Source: Candidatus Tisiphia endosymbiont of Nemotelus nigrinus (GTDB lineage: Bacteria; Pseudomonadota; Alphaproteobacteria; Rickettsiales; Rickettsiaceae). Taken from it: 64,000 bases of DNA. The notes under the pieces are model-generated. The model did no database searches, had not been told where the DNA came from, and saw only the letters and a program-made list of their open reading frames with translations. Position 1 is the first letter of the stretch. Every line of letters begins with the position of its first letter. Location: contig NZ_OZ032151.1 of the NCBI RefSeq assembly GCF_964026475.1, positions 1,364,001 through 1,428,000 on the forward strand. The letters are read 5' to 3'. A program made the position numbers and the translations under genes. This document shows, piece by piece, positions 57,231 through 64,000 of this stretch.

Positions 57231-58442
57231 ATGTACATTGTAAAAAAAAAATTATCTATCCAATCACGCTATTACAAAGAAATTTTGTCAATAATTAAAT
57301 TAGGTGGCGGAGTAGCAAGGATTGTCGGCGGAGCTGTTCGGGATGCTATTCTTGGTGTTGTTAACTACGACATTGATATAGCAACCAATTTATTACCAGA
57401 GCAAGTAACAGATATTTTATCAACAGCCAATATTAATGTTATCCCAACTGGTATAAAATATGGCACAGTTACGGCTTTATTAAATAATGAGAAATTTGAG
57501 ATTACTACACTTAGAAAAGATATAAAATGTGATGGTCGGCACACAGAAGTTATTTTTACTGATGATTTTATGGAGGATGCTACTAGAAGAGATTTTACTA
57601 TTAATGCACTAAGCTATTGTCCATTTGAGCATAAAATTTATGATTATTTTGGTGGAATAGATGATTTACGAGAATTTAAGGTAATATTTATCGAACAGCC
57701 ATTTGAACGAATTGAAGAAGATTTTTTACGTATTTTACGATTCTTCCGTTTTTCCTGTTATTATGCAAGACAGTTAGATCGTAAAGGGCTAGATGCCTGT
57801 ATTAAATTGCGAGAAAATCTTAAATTATTATCAAAAGAACGGATAAAATGGGAGATGGACAAGTTGATTATCTCAGATAATAGTCCTAATATTTTGCAGC
57901 AAATGTTTGATAATGGCATATTGCAAATAATATTACCAGTTAGTAAATTTGATAAAAAATCTTTGATGGAAGCAATTAATTTCGGTTCTTTAGAGCCTTA
58001 CACTAGGTATTCACTTTTATTTTACCACATAAAGAACTTACCACTAAGTGATTTATTAAATTTAAAATTTTCTCGGCACATCGCCCTCAAAATCATTACT
58101 ATACTTAGATTTGTTAATAAAGAAATCAACGAATTTACATTACGAGAAATTTGGTGGGAAAATGATGATTATTTGCAGTATATAAGTGTTCTAGTATCAC
58201 TAGGCAAAGTAGATAGAACGGTGGCCAAGAAATTTCTAGATGCATACCAATCCAAACCCCGACCAATATTCCCGATAAATGGACATGACTTACAGAAAAT
58301 AAATATTCATGGTAAAGCTATTGGCACAGTGATAGATAAATTAAAGAAATCTTGGATTGCCAGTGATTTTACACTTAATAAACATCAATTACTTGAATTA
58401 GTTATTTCCGACAGTCTAGGCTCTATTGATAAAATAATATAA
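57231..58442 (+). CDS. cca: CCA tRNA nucleotidyltransferase / poly(A) polymerase family
   Basis: Class II nucleotidyltransferase adding or repairing tRNA 3' CCA; poly(A) polymerases share the fold. RIVGGAVRDAILG, the catalytic pair in NYDIDIATN (DxD, about 50), FTINALSY, and RIEEDFLRILRFFRFSCYYAR are visible. The 403-residue length suits the alphaproteobacterial type. Odd: codons near the end (58398-58417) contain TTAGTTATTTCCGACAGTCT, identical to 20 bases of the CTAG-MITE end, and translate as LVISDSLGSIDKII. Confidence 0.9.
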   Translation: MYIVKKKLSIQSRYYKEILSIIKLGGGVARIVGGAVRDAILGVVNYDIDIATNLLPEQVTDILSTANINVIPTGIKYGTVTALLNNEKFEITTLRKDIKCDGRHTEVIFTDDFMEDATRRDFTINALSYCPFEHKIYDYFGGIDDLREFKVIFIEQPFERIEEDFLRILRFFRFSCYYARQLDRKGLDACIKLRENLKLLSKERIKWEMDKLIISDNSPNILQQMFDNGILQIILPVSKFDKKSLMEAINFGSLEPYTRYSLLFYHIKNLPLSDLLNLKFSRHIALKIITILRFVNKEINEFTLREIWWENDDYLQYISVLVSLGKVDRTVAKKFLDAYQSKPRPIFPINGHDLQKINIHGKAIGTVIDKLKKSWIASDFTLNKHQLLELVISDSLGSIDKII

Positions 58443-58486
58443 TTATTGTATAGTAAATTCCTAAGGTACTAAATTAGGAAAATATT

Positions 58487-58750
58487 ATGAATCAAAATCA
58501 ACAAGTGAAAGTAATAGGTAGTAACGGTCAACTATCGCTTGGCAAAGTATTTGCAGGACAAATGGTATTAATCGAACAATTAGATAATGACACATGGATC
58601 ATTAAAACAGGAGAATTTGTTCCAACCTCAGAAAAATGGTTATCTCAAGGAGATACTTTAACTAAACTAGATAAAGCATTATCGTGGGCAGAAAGCAATA
58701 AACCAAAAGATAACTTACAAGAAATTGTTGAGAAAATTGAACATGTCTAA
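58487..58750 (+). CDS. Possible antitoxin of a small two-gene module
   Basis: 87 residues. The N-terminal half (QVKVIGSNGQLSLGKVFAGQMVLIEQLDNDTWIIKTG) has the short beta-strand rhythm seen in AbrB/MazE-type swapped-hairpin DNA-binding proteins; the C-terminal half is helical and polar (TKLDKALSWAESNKPK). Its stop overlaps the next gene's ATG by 8 bp, the tight coupling normal in toxin-antitoxin pairs. The function is inferred from size, shape and pairing only. Confidence 0.55.
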   Translation: MNQNQQVKVIGSNGQLSLGKVFAGQMVLIEQLDNDTWIIKTGEFVPTSEKWLSQGDTLTKLDKALSWAESNKPKDNLQEIVEKIEHV

Positions 58751-59042
58751 AATAAAAATAGATATGAATAATCTAGAGTTTCAAAAAGATTTGTTTGCTC
58801 TTGAAAAAAATAATCAATTAGCATTAATTAAAGTGTTAAAAAAAATAAGTCATTTAACTTGGGATGAGTTATATAGGAATCAAGGTTTAAAATGGGAAGT
58901 AATCGTGTCCAAAATAACTAAAAATAAGCATCAGATTTACTCTTTTAGGTTTTCACAAAAATGTCGAGCATTGGCTCTAAGAGAAGGATCTTACTTACGT
59001 TTACTAACTTTACATACAGATCATGATAGTGCTTATGAATAA
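58743..59042 (+). CDS. Possible toxin of a small two-gene module (RelE/ParE-like?)
   Basis: 99 residues starting at ATG 58743. A helical first half (FQKDLFALEKNNQLALIKVLKKISHLTWDELYRNQG) is followed by a strand-rich, basic second half (KWEVIVSKITKNKHQIYSFRFSQKCRALALREGSYLRLLTLHTDHDSAY). The IYSFRFSQKCRALA and LRLLTLHTDHD strands resemble the end of RelE-superfamily ribonucleases, with a C-terminal HxDHDxAY. An in-frame ATG at 58725 would add six residues. It overlaps its partner by 8 bp. Family assignment is tentative. Confidence 0.55.
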   Translation: MSKIKIDMNNLEFQKDLFALEKNNQLALIKVLKKISHLTWDELYRNQGLKWEVIVSKITKNKHQIYSFRFSQKCRALALREGSYLRLLTLHTDHDSAYE

Positions 59043-59096
59043 TTCCCAAAGTATACTTGGAAAAAAATAAAACATCCAAGGCATTGAAAAATAACG

Positions 59097-59963
59097 GTGA
59101 AAATTAAGAAAAAAATGAAAATTAATATTAGTGCTAGCATTTTTATTGCTATAATTATGATATTACTTAGTCAGGTATCTTTTGCTAACGTAGGTAGGAT
59201 AAAAATTGTTACTAGCATAACCCCACTAGCAAGCATTATAGCGATGTTAGTGAAAGAGCAAGCAGAAATTGTTGCTATTGCCAATAACAATGATTGCCCA
59301 CATCACTATAATTTGAGACCTAGTGATCTCAAAAAAGTCAAAGATGCAGATATTGTATTTTATATAGATGAGCAATTTGATGGCTTTGCTGGCAAATTAA
59401 TGAATGGTCATAGTAAAAATGTCATTAAAATTAGTAATTTTAATAGGCTAAGAATTATTAGTAATGACTCCTATGATAATTGGCATATTTGGCTTGATTT
59501 AGATAATGTAAAAATACTATTAGAACAATTATCTCAGATATTATCTCAACGATTTCCTGAGATTAGTTCAGCTATTTACCAGAATCTTGAAGAGGCAAAA
59601 AAACAAATAGACGATCTTGCGAAAATCAAACATCAAAGATTAGTGTCTTTAACAGATGTGATCTTGCTTAGTGATAGTTTAGAATATTTTTTTGATAATG
59701 GCCAAAAAAGCGTTGCAAAATTATATAGCTCTGATCAAAAGAGTCTGAAATATATTAGTAATCTTGAGCATTTATTAAGCATGTCTAGTAGCAAATGTTT
59801 ATTGCTAAGTCTCGATCAAGATGTTGCTCTGTATAAGAATTTTAAGGTAGAAGTAGTGGTAATTGAAAGTGAGAATTGGCAAGTGACTAACATCAATAGT
59901 GATTTATTTTATGATCAATATTTAAAAATAATTAATCAAGTGTCTAAATGTTTAAATTACTAA
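59097..59963 (+). CDS. znuA: Zinc/metal ABC transporter substrate-binding protein (ZnuA-like)
   Basis: Periplasmic metal-binding protein with signal peptide (cleavage likely after FA, about residue 31). Family features: ITPLASIIAMLV, the metal-site segment PHHYNLRPSDLKKVKDADIVFYI (H60, H61), and WHIWLDLDNVKILLEQL near 133. The C-terminal half is divergent and lacks the usual HxAF motif, so metal affinity may be altered. GTG 59097 or ATG 59115 could be the start. It overlaps ccmC by 16 bp; no znuB/znuC nearby. Confidence 0.8.
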   Translation: MKIKKKMKINISASIFIAIIMILLSQVSFANVGRIKIVTSITPLASIIAMLVKEQAEIVAIANNNDCPHHYNLRPSDLKKVKDADIVFYIDEQFDGFAGKLMNGHSKNVIKISNFNRLRIISNDSYDNWHIWLDLDNVKILLEQLSQILSQRFPEISSAIYQNLEEAKKQIDDLAKIKHQRLVSLTDVILLSDSLEYFFDNGQKSVAKLYSSDQKSLKYISNLEHLLSMSSSKCLLLSLDQDVALYKNFKVEVVVIESENWQVTNINSDLFYDQYLKIINQVSKCLNY

Positions 59964-60649
59964 ACCCTTATTTTTTTAGTAAGTTAGTACGAACCATGCT
60001 ACCATTATTGCTAGTTGCAATGTTGGTAACAATGGGGTTGGGGTTATACCAAGCTTTGATAGTCTCGCCACCAGATTATCAACAAGGTGATATGGTCAGG
60101 ATTATGTATGTTCATGTACCAGCTTCTTGGATGGCACTAGGGGTTTATACATTTATAGCTATTTGTAGTTTGTCTAACCTAGTGTGGAAGACTAAAATGT
60201 CATTCTTAGTGGCAGTGGCAAGCGCTCCTATAGGAGCAGTTTTTTGCATGATTAGTATGGTGACAGGAGCGTTATGGGGAAAGCCTATTTGGGGAACATG
60301 GTGGGTTTGGGATGCTAGACTTACCTCAATGTTCGTACTATTCTTGCTCTATTTAAGTTATATTGTGGTGGTGAATAGTGGTGATAGGATAAGCCGTACT
60401 GAAAAACCAGCTTCGGTGATTGCTCTGATTGGTTTTATCAATGTTCCTATAGTAAAATTTTCGGTAAATATTTGGTATAGTTTACATCAGCCAGCAAGTG
60501 TTTTAAGACTAGGTAGTCCGACAATTGATAATTCTATGTTATTGCCCTTAGTGCTAATGTTGATAAGTGCTATACTGTATTTTTTATTAGTATTGGGTTT
60601 GAGAACTTGCGTTTTAATCACCAAGTTCAAGGAGTATAACAATCTATGA
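59948..60649 (+). CDS. ccmC: Haem exporter protein CcmC
   Basis: Six-helix inner-membrane protein that loads haem onto CcmE. The WGxWWxWD haem motif is clear ([17 protein letters not shown], about residues 114-130), and histidines in [10 protein letters not shown] and SLHQPASV match the family. Length 233 is full. Its start overlaps znuA and its end overlaps fdxA by 4 bp. Confidence 0.95.
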   Translation: MFKLLNPYFFSKLVRTMLPLLLVAMLVTMGLGLYQALIVSPPDYQQGDMVRIMYVHVPASWMALGVYTFIAICSLSNLVWKTKMSFLVAVASAPIGAVFCMISMVTGALWGKPIWGTWWVWDARLTSMFVLFLLYLSYIVVVNSGDRISRTEKPASVIALIGFINVPIVKFSVNIWYSLHQPASVLRLGSPTIDNSMLLPLVLMLISAILYFLLVLGLRTCVLITKFKEYNNL

Positions 60650-60966
60650 CTTATGTTGTTACCGATGAGTGCATAAAATGTAAATATACTGATTGTGTAG
60701 AAGTATGTCCTGTCGATTGCTTCTATGAAGGGGAGTTAATGTTGGTAATTAATCCTGATGAATGTATTGATTGTGGAGTGTGTGAGATTGAGTGTCCGGT
60801 TAAAGCTATTAAGCCAGAGTCAGAACAGCTTATTGATTGGATAGAAAGAGCTAAGTTTTTTTCCAGCAAATGGTCAAATATTACTGTTAAAAAACCAGCG
60901 CTACCTGATGCAGATAAATATAAGGATGAGAAGAATAAGTTTGAAAAATATATGGGGGAAGTTTGA
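60646..60966 (+). CDS. fdxA: 7Fe ferredoxin FdxA
   Basis: Small electron carrier with one [3Fe-4S] and one [4Fe-4S] cluster. Cysteines C9, C17, C21 and C40-x-x-C43-x-x-x-C ([32 protein letters not shown]) match the 7Fe class of Azotobacter ferredoxin I. The tail ([19 protein letters not shown]...) is typical of alphaproteobacterial FdxA. Overlaps ccmC by 4 bp. Confidence 0.93.
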   Translation: MTYVVTDECIKCKYTDCVEVCPVDCFYEGELMLVINPDECIDCGVCEIECPVKAIKPESEQLIDWIERAKFFSSKWSNITVKKPALPDADKYKDEKNKFEKYMGEV

Positions 60967-61095
60967 TTTATGCAAGCTTCTTCTCGACTTCCGCATTTTC
61001 TATTAAGAGATAGTTCGTTGCTACTAGACATTCGCAATGACGTTGTCTAGACGCCCGATTTCGTAATAATTAATTTCCAGAGTTAACGTCATCAA

Positions 61096-61410
61096 TTAAC
61101 CCTTCATTTGGTTCATATCACCCAGTTCTATCGAACCTTTATTTCTAAAATAAACTAATAATATGGCAAGACCTATTGCGGTTTCGGCAGCTGCTATTGT
61201 TAATATTATTATACTAAAAATTTGACCAGATATCTCATGTGCATAAGTAGAGAATGCTACAAAATTTATGTTTACAGCGAGCAGCATCAATTCAATTGAC
61301 ATCAGGATTGTTATGACATTTTTACGATGCATAAACAAACCGACCATTCCTATACTAAAAATCAGTGCTGACAAAATTAAATAATGCTCCAAAGTAATAG
61401 TACTAATCAT
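61096..61410 (-). CDS. nuoK: NADH-quinone oxidoreductase subunit K
   Basis: Membrane subunit of complex I involved in proton pumping. 104 residues, three helices; conserved glutamates in [17 protein letters not shown] and [18 protein letters not shown]. Overlaps nuoJ by 8 bp. Unlike in most nuo operons, nuoL does not follow: the next gene downstream (fdxA) is convergent. The 130-bp spacer holds a CORE remnant (ATTCGCAATGACG). Confidence 0.95.
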   Translation of the reverse strand: MISTITLEHYLILSALIFSIGMVGLFMHRKNVITILMSIELMLLAVNINFVAFSTYAHEISGQIFSIIILTIAAAETAIGLAILLVYFRNKGSIELGDMNQMKG

Positions 61411-62017
61411 ATTGTATTTCTCCTACCCCTGCATTTAAACGTGGTTTGACCATTAATATGCTATTATCTTTGTTTGTAGCATGTTGCTTGGCAATATCCT
61501 GCCTCTTAACTCCACTACGATGTCTAATAGTTAGGGTAATACAAGAGATCATTGCCATAAATAAAATAATACCCGAGATTTGAAAAGGTAGAATATAGTC
61601 AGTATATAGTACCTGTCCAATAGCATGAGTATTAGTGACACCTGATGTTATCTCAAATTGGCTATTATTTAAAACTATACCTTTAGCCCCTAAGCAAATT
61701 ATCAGGACAAGATCAGCAAACATAATGAGTGCTACAGCAATACTAATAAACAAGTTTTTTTTGAATTGTACAATAATATCCGTAAAACGAATATTCAACA
61801 TCATGATAACAAACAAAAATAATACTGCTACTGCTCCAACATATATCACAACTAACATCATCGCTAAAAATTCTGCTCCTAACAAAATCATTAGCCCTGA
61901 ACCGTTACAGAAAGTAAAGATCAGCCATAACACAGAATAAACAGGGTTTTTACTAATGACTACCAAACAACTACTTACAACCATTAGCCCGGCAAATAAA
62001 TAAAAAAACATCTCCAT
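61403..62017 (-). CDS. nuoJ: NADH-quinone oxidoreductase subunit J
   Basis: Membrane subunit of complex I, five helices. Typical phrases: [54 protein letters not shown] (about 24-76). The C-terminal tail is polar. 204 residues is normal. It lies 2 bp after nuoI. Confidence 0.95.
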   Translation of the reverse strand: MEMFFYLFAGLMVVSSCLVVISKNPVYSVLWLIFTFCNGSGLMILLGAEFLAMMLVVIYVGAVAVLFLFVIMMLNIRFTDIIVQFKKNLFISIAVALIMFADLVLIICLGAKGIVLNNSQFEITSGVTNTHAIGQVLYTDYILPFQISGIILFMAMISCITLTIRHRSGVKRQDIAKQHATNKDNSILMVKPRLNAGVGEIQYD

Positions 62018-62019
62018 AA

Positions 62020-62520
62020 TTATCTATATTTATAATCATTATGTAGCTTAATTGCTAATTCTTGCTCCCACATATCACCATTCTTCAATAATTTTTCTTT
62101 GTCATACAGCAATTCTTCATGACTAACAGTAGCAAACTCAAAATTAGGACCTTCCACTATCGCATCAACTGGACATGCTTCTTGGCATAGACCACAATAA
62201 ATGCATTTGGTCATATCAATATCATATCTAGTGGTACGCCTACTACCATCTACTCTTTCTTCTGCTTCAATAATAATAGCCTGAGCTGGACAAATTGCTT
62301 CGCACAGCTTACAAGCAATACAACGCTCCTCACCATTGGCGTAACGCCTTAATGCATGCTCACCCTTAAATCTCGGGCTTATCCGTCCCTTCTCATAGGG
62401 ATAATTTATAGTTACTTTAGGCTTAAAGAAATATCTCAAAGTTAAACTAAGCCCTGATACTATTTCAAATAACAAAAAAGACTTCAGGTAATTAATTATT
62501 CTCATTTCATTATACACCAA
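62020..62520 (-). CDS. nuoI: NADH-quinone oxidoreductase subunit I
   Basis: Peripheral-arm subunit carrying two [4Fe-4S] clusters (N6a, N6b) near the quinone site. Ligands: [15 protein letters not shown] and [15 protein letters not shown], both complete. The preceding [25 protein letters not shown] is typical. Length 166. It is first in this nuoIJK group; nuoH is not upstream, where only relics and repeats are found. Confidence 0.97.
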   Translation of the reverse strand: MVYNEMRIINYLKSFLLFEIVSGLSLTLRYFFKPKVTINYPYEKGRISPRFKGEHALRRYANGEERCIACKLCEAICPAQAIIIEAEERVDGSRRTTRYDIDMTKCIYCGLCQEACPVDAIVEGPNFEFATVSHEELLYDKEKLLKNGDMWEQELAIKLHNDYKYR

Positions 62521-62539
62521 AAATTTCTAGCACTAAGCA

Positions 62540-62799
62540 TGTTTTACAATTTAATTTCCAATAATTCATTAATTCTAGCAATAGATAAGCTAGTAATTTT
62601 AGCTACTTCCTCAATAGAATTCCCCTTTTTTATCATCATTTTTATTAATTTAACTTCATCTCTAGTCTTAGCAATTTTGATAGCTTCTTCTCTAGATTTT
62701 TCTCATACCCCACATATTTTACAGGAGGGTTGAAATAATAAGTTGAAATAAGTGACTGAAAGTCTTTAATCTCCGCTGGGAAAAAGCAACCGGAGGTAT
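62540..62799 (-). pseudogene. Remnant of an Rpn-like nuclease/transposase gene, frameshifted
   Basis: Minus-strand frames give PAEIKDFQSLISTYYF and NPPVKYVGYEKN (about 62780-62700), then, after a frame change, KSREEAIKIAKTRDEVKLIK, MMIKKGNSIEEVAKITSLS and IARINELLEIKL ending at 62541. The C-terminal repetition of a short helix-turn-helix (IEEVAKITSLSIARINEL) is typical of Rpn/PD-(D/E)XK transposase-family tails common in Rickettsiales. At least one frameshift and the loss of the 5' half make it dead. The 164-bp MITE lies at its 5' side. Confidence 0.6.
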
Positions 62800-62963
62800 T
62801 AGACACTGTTAACAAAGCTTATTCAATTGGTGAATAAAGTCTTTTTTGCTGCAAATTATAAGATTTTTTTGAAATAGCTATATTATTCCGGCAAAAATCT
62901 TATTAATTTTCACTAAAAAATCCATTAATTCATCAATCAAATAAGCTTTGTTAACAGTGTCTA
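62800..62963. mobile_element. 164-bp TA-MITE, copy 3
   Basis: Same inverted ends TAGACACTGTTAACAAAGCT, same 164-bp length, same orientation as 6321-6484, with TA at both borders (62800-62801, 62962-62963). Few base changes from copy 1. Confidence 0.92.
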
Positions 62964-63013
62964 ATGGACTCTCAATCACTATACCAAGTATTATACATAT
63001 TTTTAGACTGGCA

Positions 63014-63103
63014 TCCAGCACGAATTAAAACATTTGCAGAATTAATCTGTGCAGTAGTAAAAGCTAACTGTGAGAATCAAAGAATTAGTGCTGTATGTCA
63101 CTT
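63014..63103 (+). pseudogene. IS4-type transposase N-terminal scrap
   Basis: About 30 codons in one frame read LDWHPARIKTFAELICAVVK, then ANCENQRISAVCHF and stop. The WHPARIKTxxxLxxAxxKA phrase is like the start of IS4-group transposases. Nothing more of the element is visible. The rest of 62964-63332 is A+T-rich and probably contains the parC promoter. Confidence 0.45.
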
Positions 63104-63332
63104 CTAAAGGTAATTTACGTGCCAAGTATAGGAAATGTTAATATAAGACACTGAATAATGGTAGTATAAAATTATGGATTTGCAAAGAGAATTAATGTCA
63201 CTTCTTAATATAAAAATTAGCAAAATATAGAATTGTTGAAAAAAAGTATAATTCTTACCATTTTTGTATTAGTGCGAGTATATATTTAGGGTATTATACT
63301 AAATAGGAAATAAATATAAGAAAAAGTTTTGT

Positions 63333-64000
63333 ATGATAGATGATGCTAAAATAGAAAATATAGACTTTGGGAATGCATTATCAGAGCGTTACCTCTCTTA
63401 TGCTCTATCAACAATTATGTCACGATCTTTGCCTGACGTTCGTGATGGATTAAAACCAGTCCATCGTAGATTATTATATGCCATGCTGCAATTAAGGTTA
63501 GACCCAACCTCTGGTTATAAGAAATGTGCAAGAGTTGTCGGTGATGTGATTGGTAAATATCACCCGCATGGTGATGGTGCAGTTTATGATACATTGGTAC
63601 GTCTTGCTCAAAGCTTTTCTCTCAGATATCCACTAATTGATGGACAGGGAAATTTTGGTTCTATTGATGGTGATAACGCTGCAGCTATGCGTTATACGGA
63701 ATCACGAATGACTGAAATTTGTACCTTATTAATGTCAGATATAGATCAAGATACTGTCGATTTTCGTGCTACCTATGATGATTCGGATACTGAACCAGTC
63801 ATTATGCCTGCTATGTTTCCTAATTTACTGGCTAATGGTTCAGAAGGTATAGCAGTTGGAATGGCAACCAGTATACCACCACATAATTTACATGAATTAT
63901 GTGATGCACTAATATATTTAATTGACCATCCTGAATCAAAGGTCAATGATATTTTACAATTTGTCAAAGGTCCTGATTTTCCAACAGGCGGCATAATCGT
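63333..64000 (+). CDS. parC: DNA topoisomerase IV subunit A (5' part; cut by window edge)
   Basis: ATP-dependent type IIA topoisomerase subunit that separates daughter chromosomes with ParE. From ATG 63333: [85 protein letters not shown] with the catalytic tyrosine in RYTE. The [12 protein letters not shown] start and the LRLDP phrase point to ParC rather than GyrA. The quinolone-contact serine (ParC S80 in E. coli) is glycine here ([10 protein letters not shown]). The frame is open to the window end (222 codons). Confidence 0.92.
   Translation, partial: MIDDAKIENIDFGNALSERYLSYALSTIMSRSLPDVRDGLKPVHRRLLYAMLQLRLDPTSGYKKCARVVGDVIGKYHPHGDGAVYDTLVRLAQSFSLRYPLIDGQGNFGSIDGDNAAAMRYTESRMTEICTLLMSDIDQDTVDFRATYDDSDTEPVIMPAMFPNLLANGSEGIAVGMATSIPPHNLHELCDALIYLIDHPESKVNDILQFVKGPDFPTGGII

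Noticed and set aside
1..64000. CRISPR array
   Set aside because: No regularly spaced direct repeats were seen; the dispersed repeats are palindromic, of varied spacing, and inserted at unrelated sites. No cas genes are present.

Overview
The window is a low-GC (strongly A+T-rich) alphaproteobacterial chromosome segment from the order Rickettsiales, most likely family Rickettsiaceae (Rickettsia or a close relative; the genus cannot be fixed by reading alone). The evidence is a very large NAD-specific glutamate dehydrogenase, petABC, an NtrX without its sigma-54 loop, two lineage-restricted small proteins resembling DUF2670 and DUF2671, biotin and amino-acid uptake genes, and many palindromic repeats of the Rickettsia palindromic element (RPE) kind, two of them inside genes in frame.

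Layout. 1-570: start of a gene leaving the window on the minus strand (M15 dipeptidase-like), then repeats. 570-3000: queH, then an IS3-family relic holding the 3' half of a group II intron. 3488-8300: tRNA-Arg(CCT), an M23 lipoprotein and an amino-acid permease, a 0.85-kb repeat block with three nested elements, truA and a PCu(A)C copper chaperone. 8500-12460: a DUF2671-like gene divergent from an ABC exporter, a 2-Cys peroxiredoxin and repeats. 12463-20213: frameshifted dprA, topA and gltX, facing dksA, xerC and mnmE. 20464-28659: glutamate dehydrogenase, a short RodZ-like protein, a coiled-coil protein, zapA, a candidate 6S RNA, ftsK. 28783-29673: a dead IS1634-type transposase split by a MITE. 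29976-33498: pnp, rpsO, truB (minus). 33876-38408: ntrX, bioY, a pentapeptide-type lipoprotein, ccmB. 38521-41727: a small membrane protein and petABC. 42557-45894: Tim44-like protein, rpsB, tsf. 46216-50790: sugar epimerase and two glycosyltransferase genes. 51383-56155: glyQ-glyS-tsaC-ftsY, three 4-nt overlaps. 56220-60966: a Fic protein with a MerR-like tail, CCA nucleotidyltransferase, a possible toxin-antitoxin pair, znuA, ccmC, fdxA. 61096-62520: nuoI-nuoJ-nuoK (minus). 62540-64000: transposase and nuclease relics, a MITE, and the start of parC.

The genes are mostly housekeeping: tRNA modification and charging, translation, RNA turnover, DNA topology, division, respiration (complexes I and III, haem export) and uptake. 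The unusual part is the repeat system. The same hairpin core, which begins and ends with GTCATTGCGAGGAGC-like arms, sits inside at least three different outer shells. One shell (ends TAGCTAACC) duplicates TA. A second (ends CTCACCTTACGCAT) is flanked by 7-bp direct repeats that differ at each of four sites (TCAATAA, TACTTAA/TACTCAA, AACGTAA, ATATTCA), as expected of a transposing unit. A third has ends ACAACTGTCGAAAG. Other elements are a 164-bp TA-MITE (three copies, two with the empty site reconstructible), a CTAG-flanked MITE (two copies), a 184-bp MITE (two copies), a 238-bp element with 8-bp flanking repeats, and a TATACTCAAAT palindrome. They nest in each other, and they have entered or edited protein ends: the glycosyltransferase (57 residues inserted, restorable to the base), cytochrome c1 (in front of its signal peptide), and probably the CCA transferase C-terminus and the N-termini of the pentapeptide lipoprotein and the permease.
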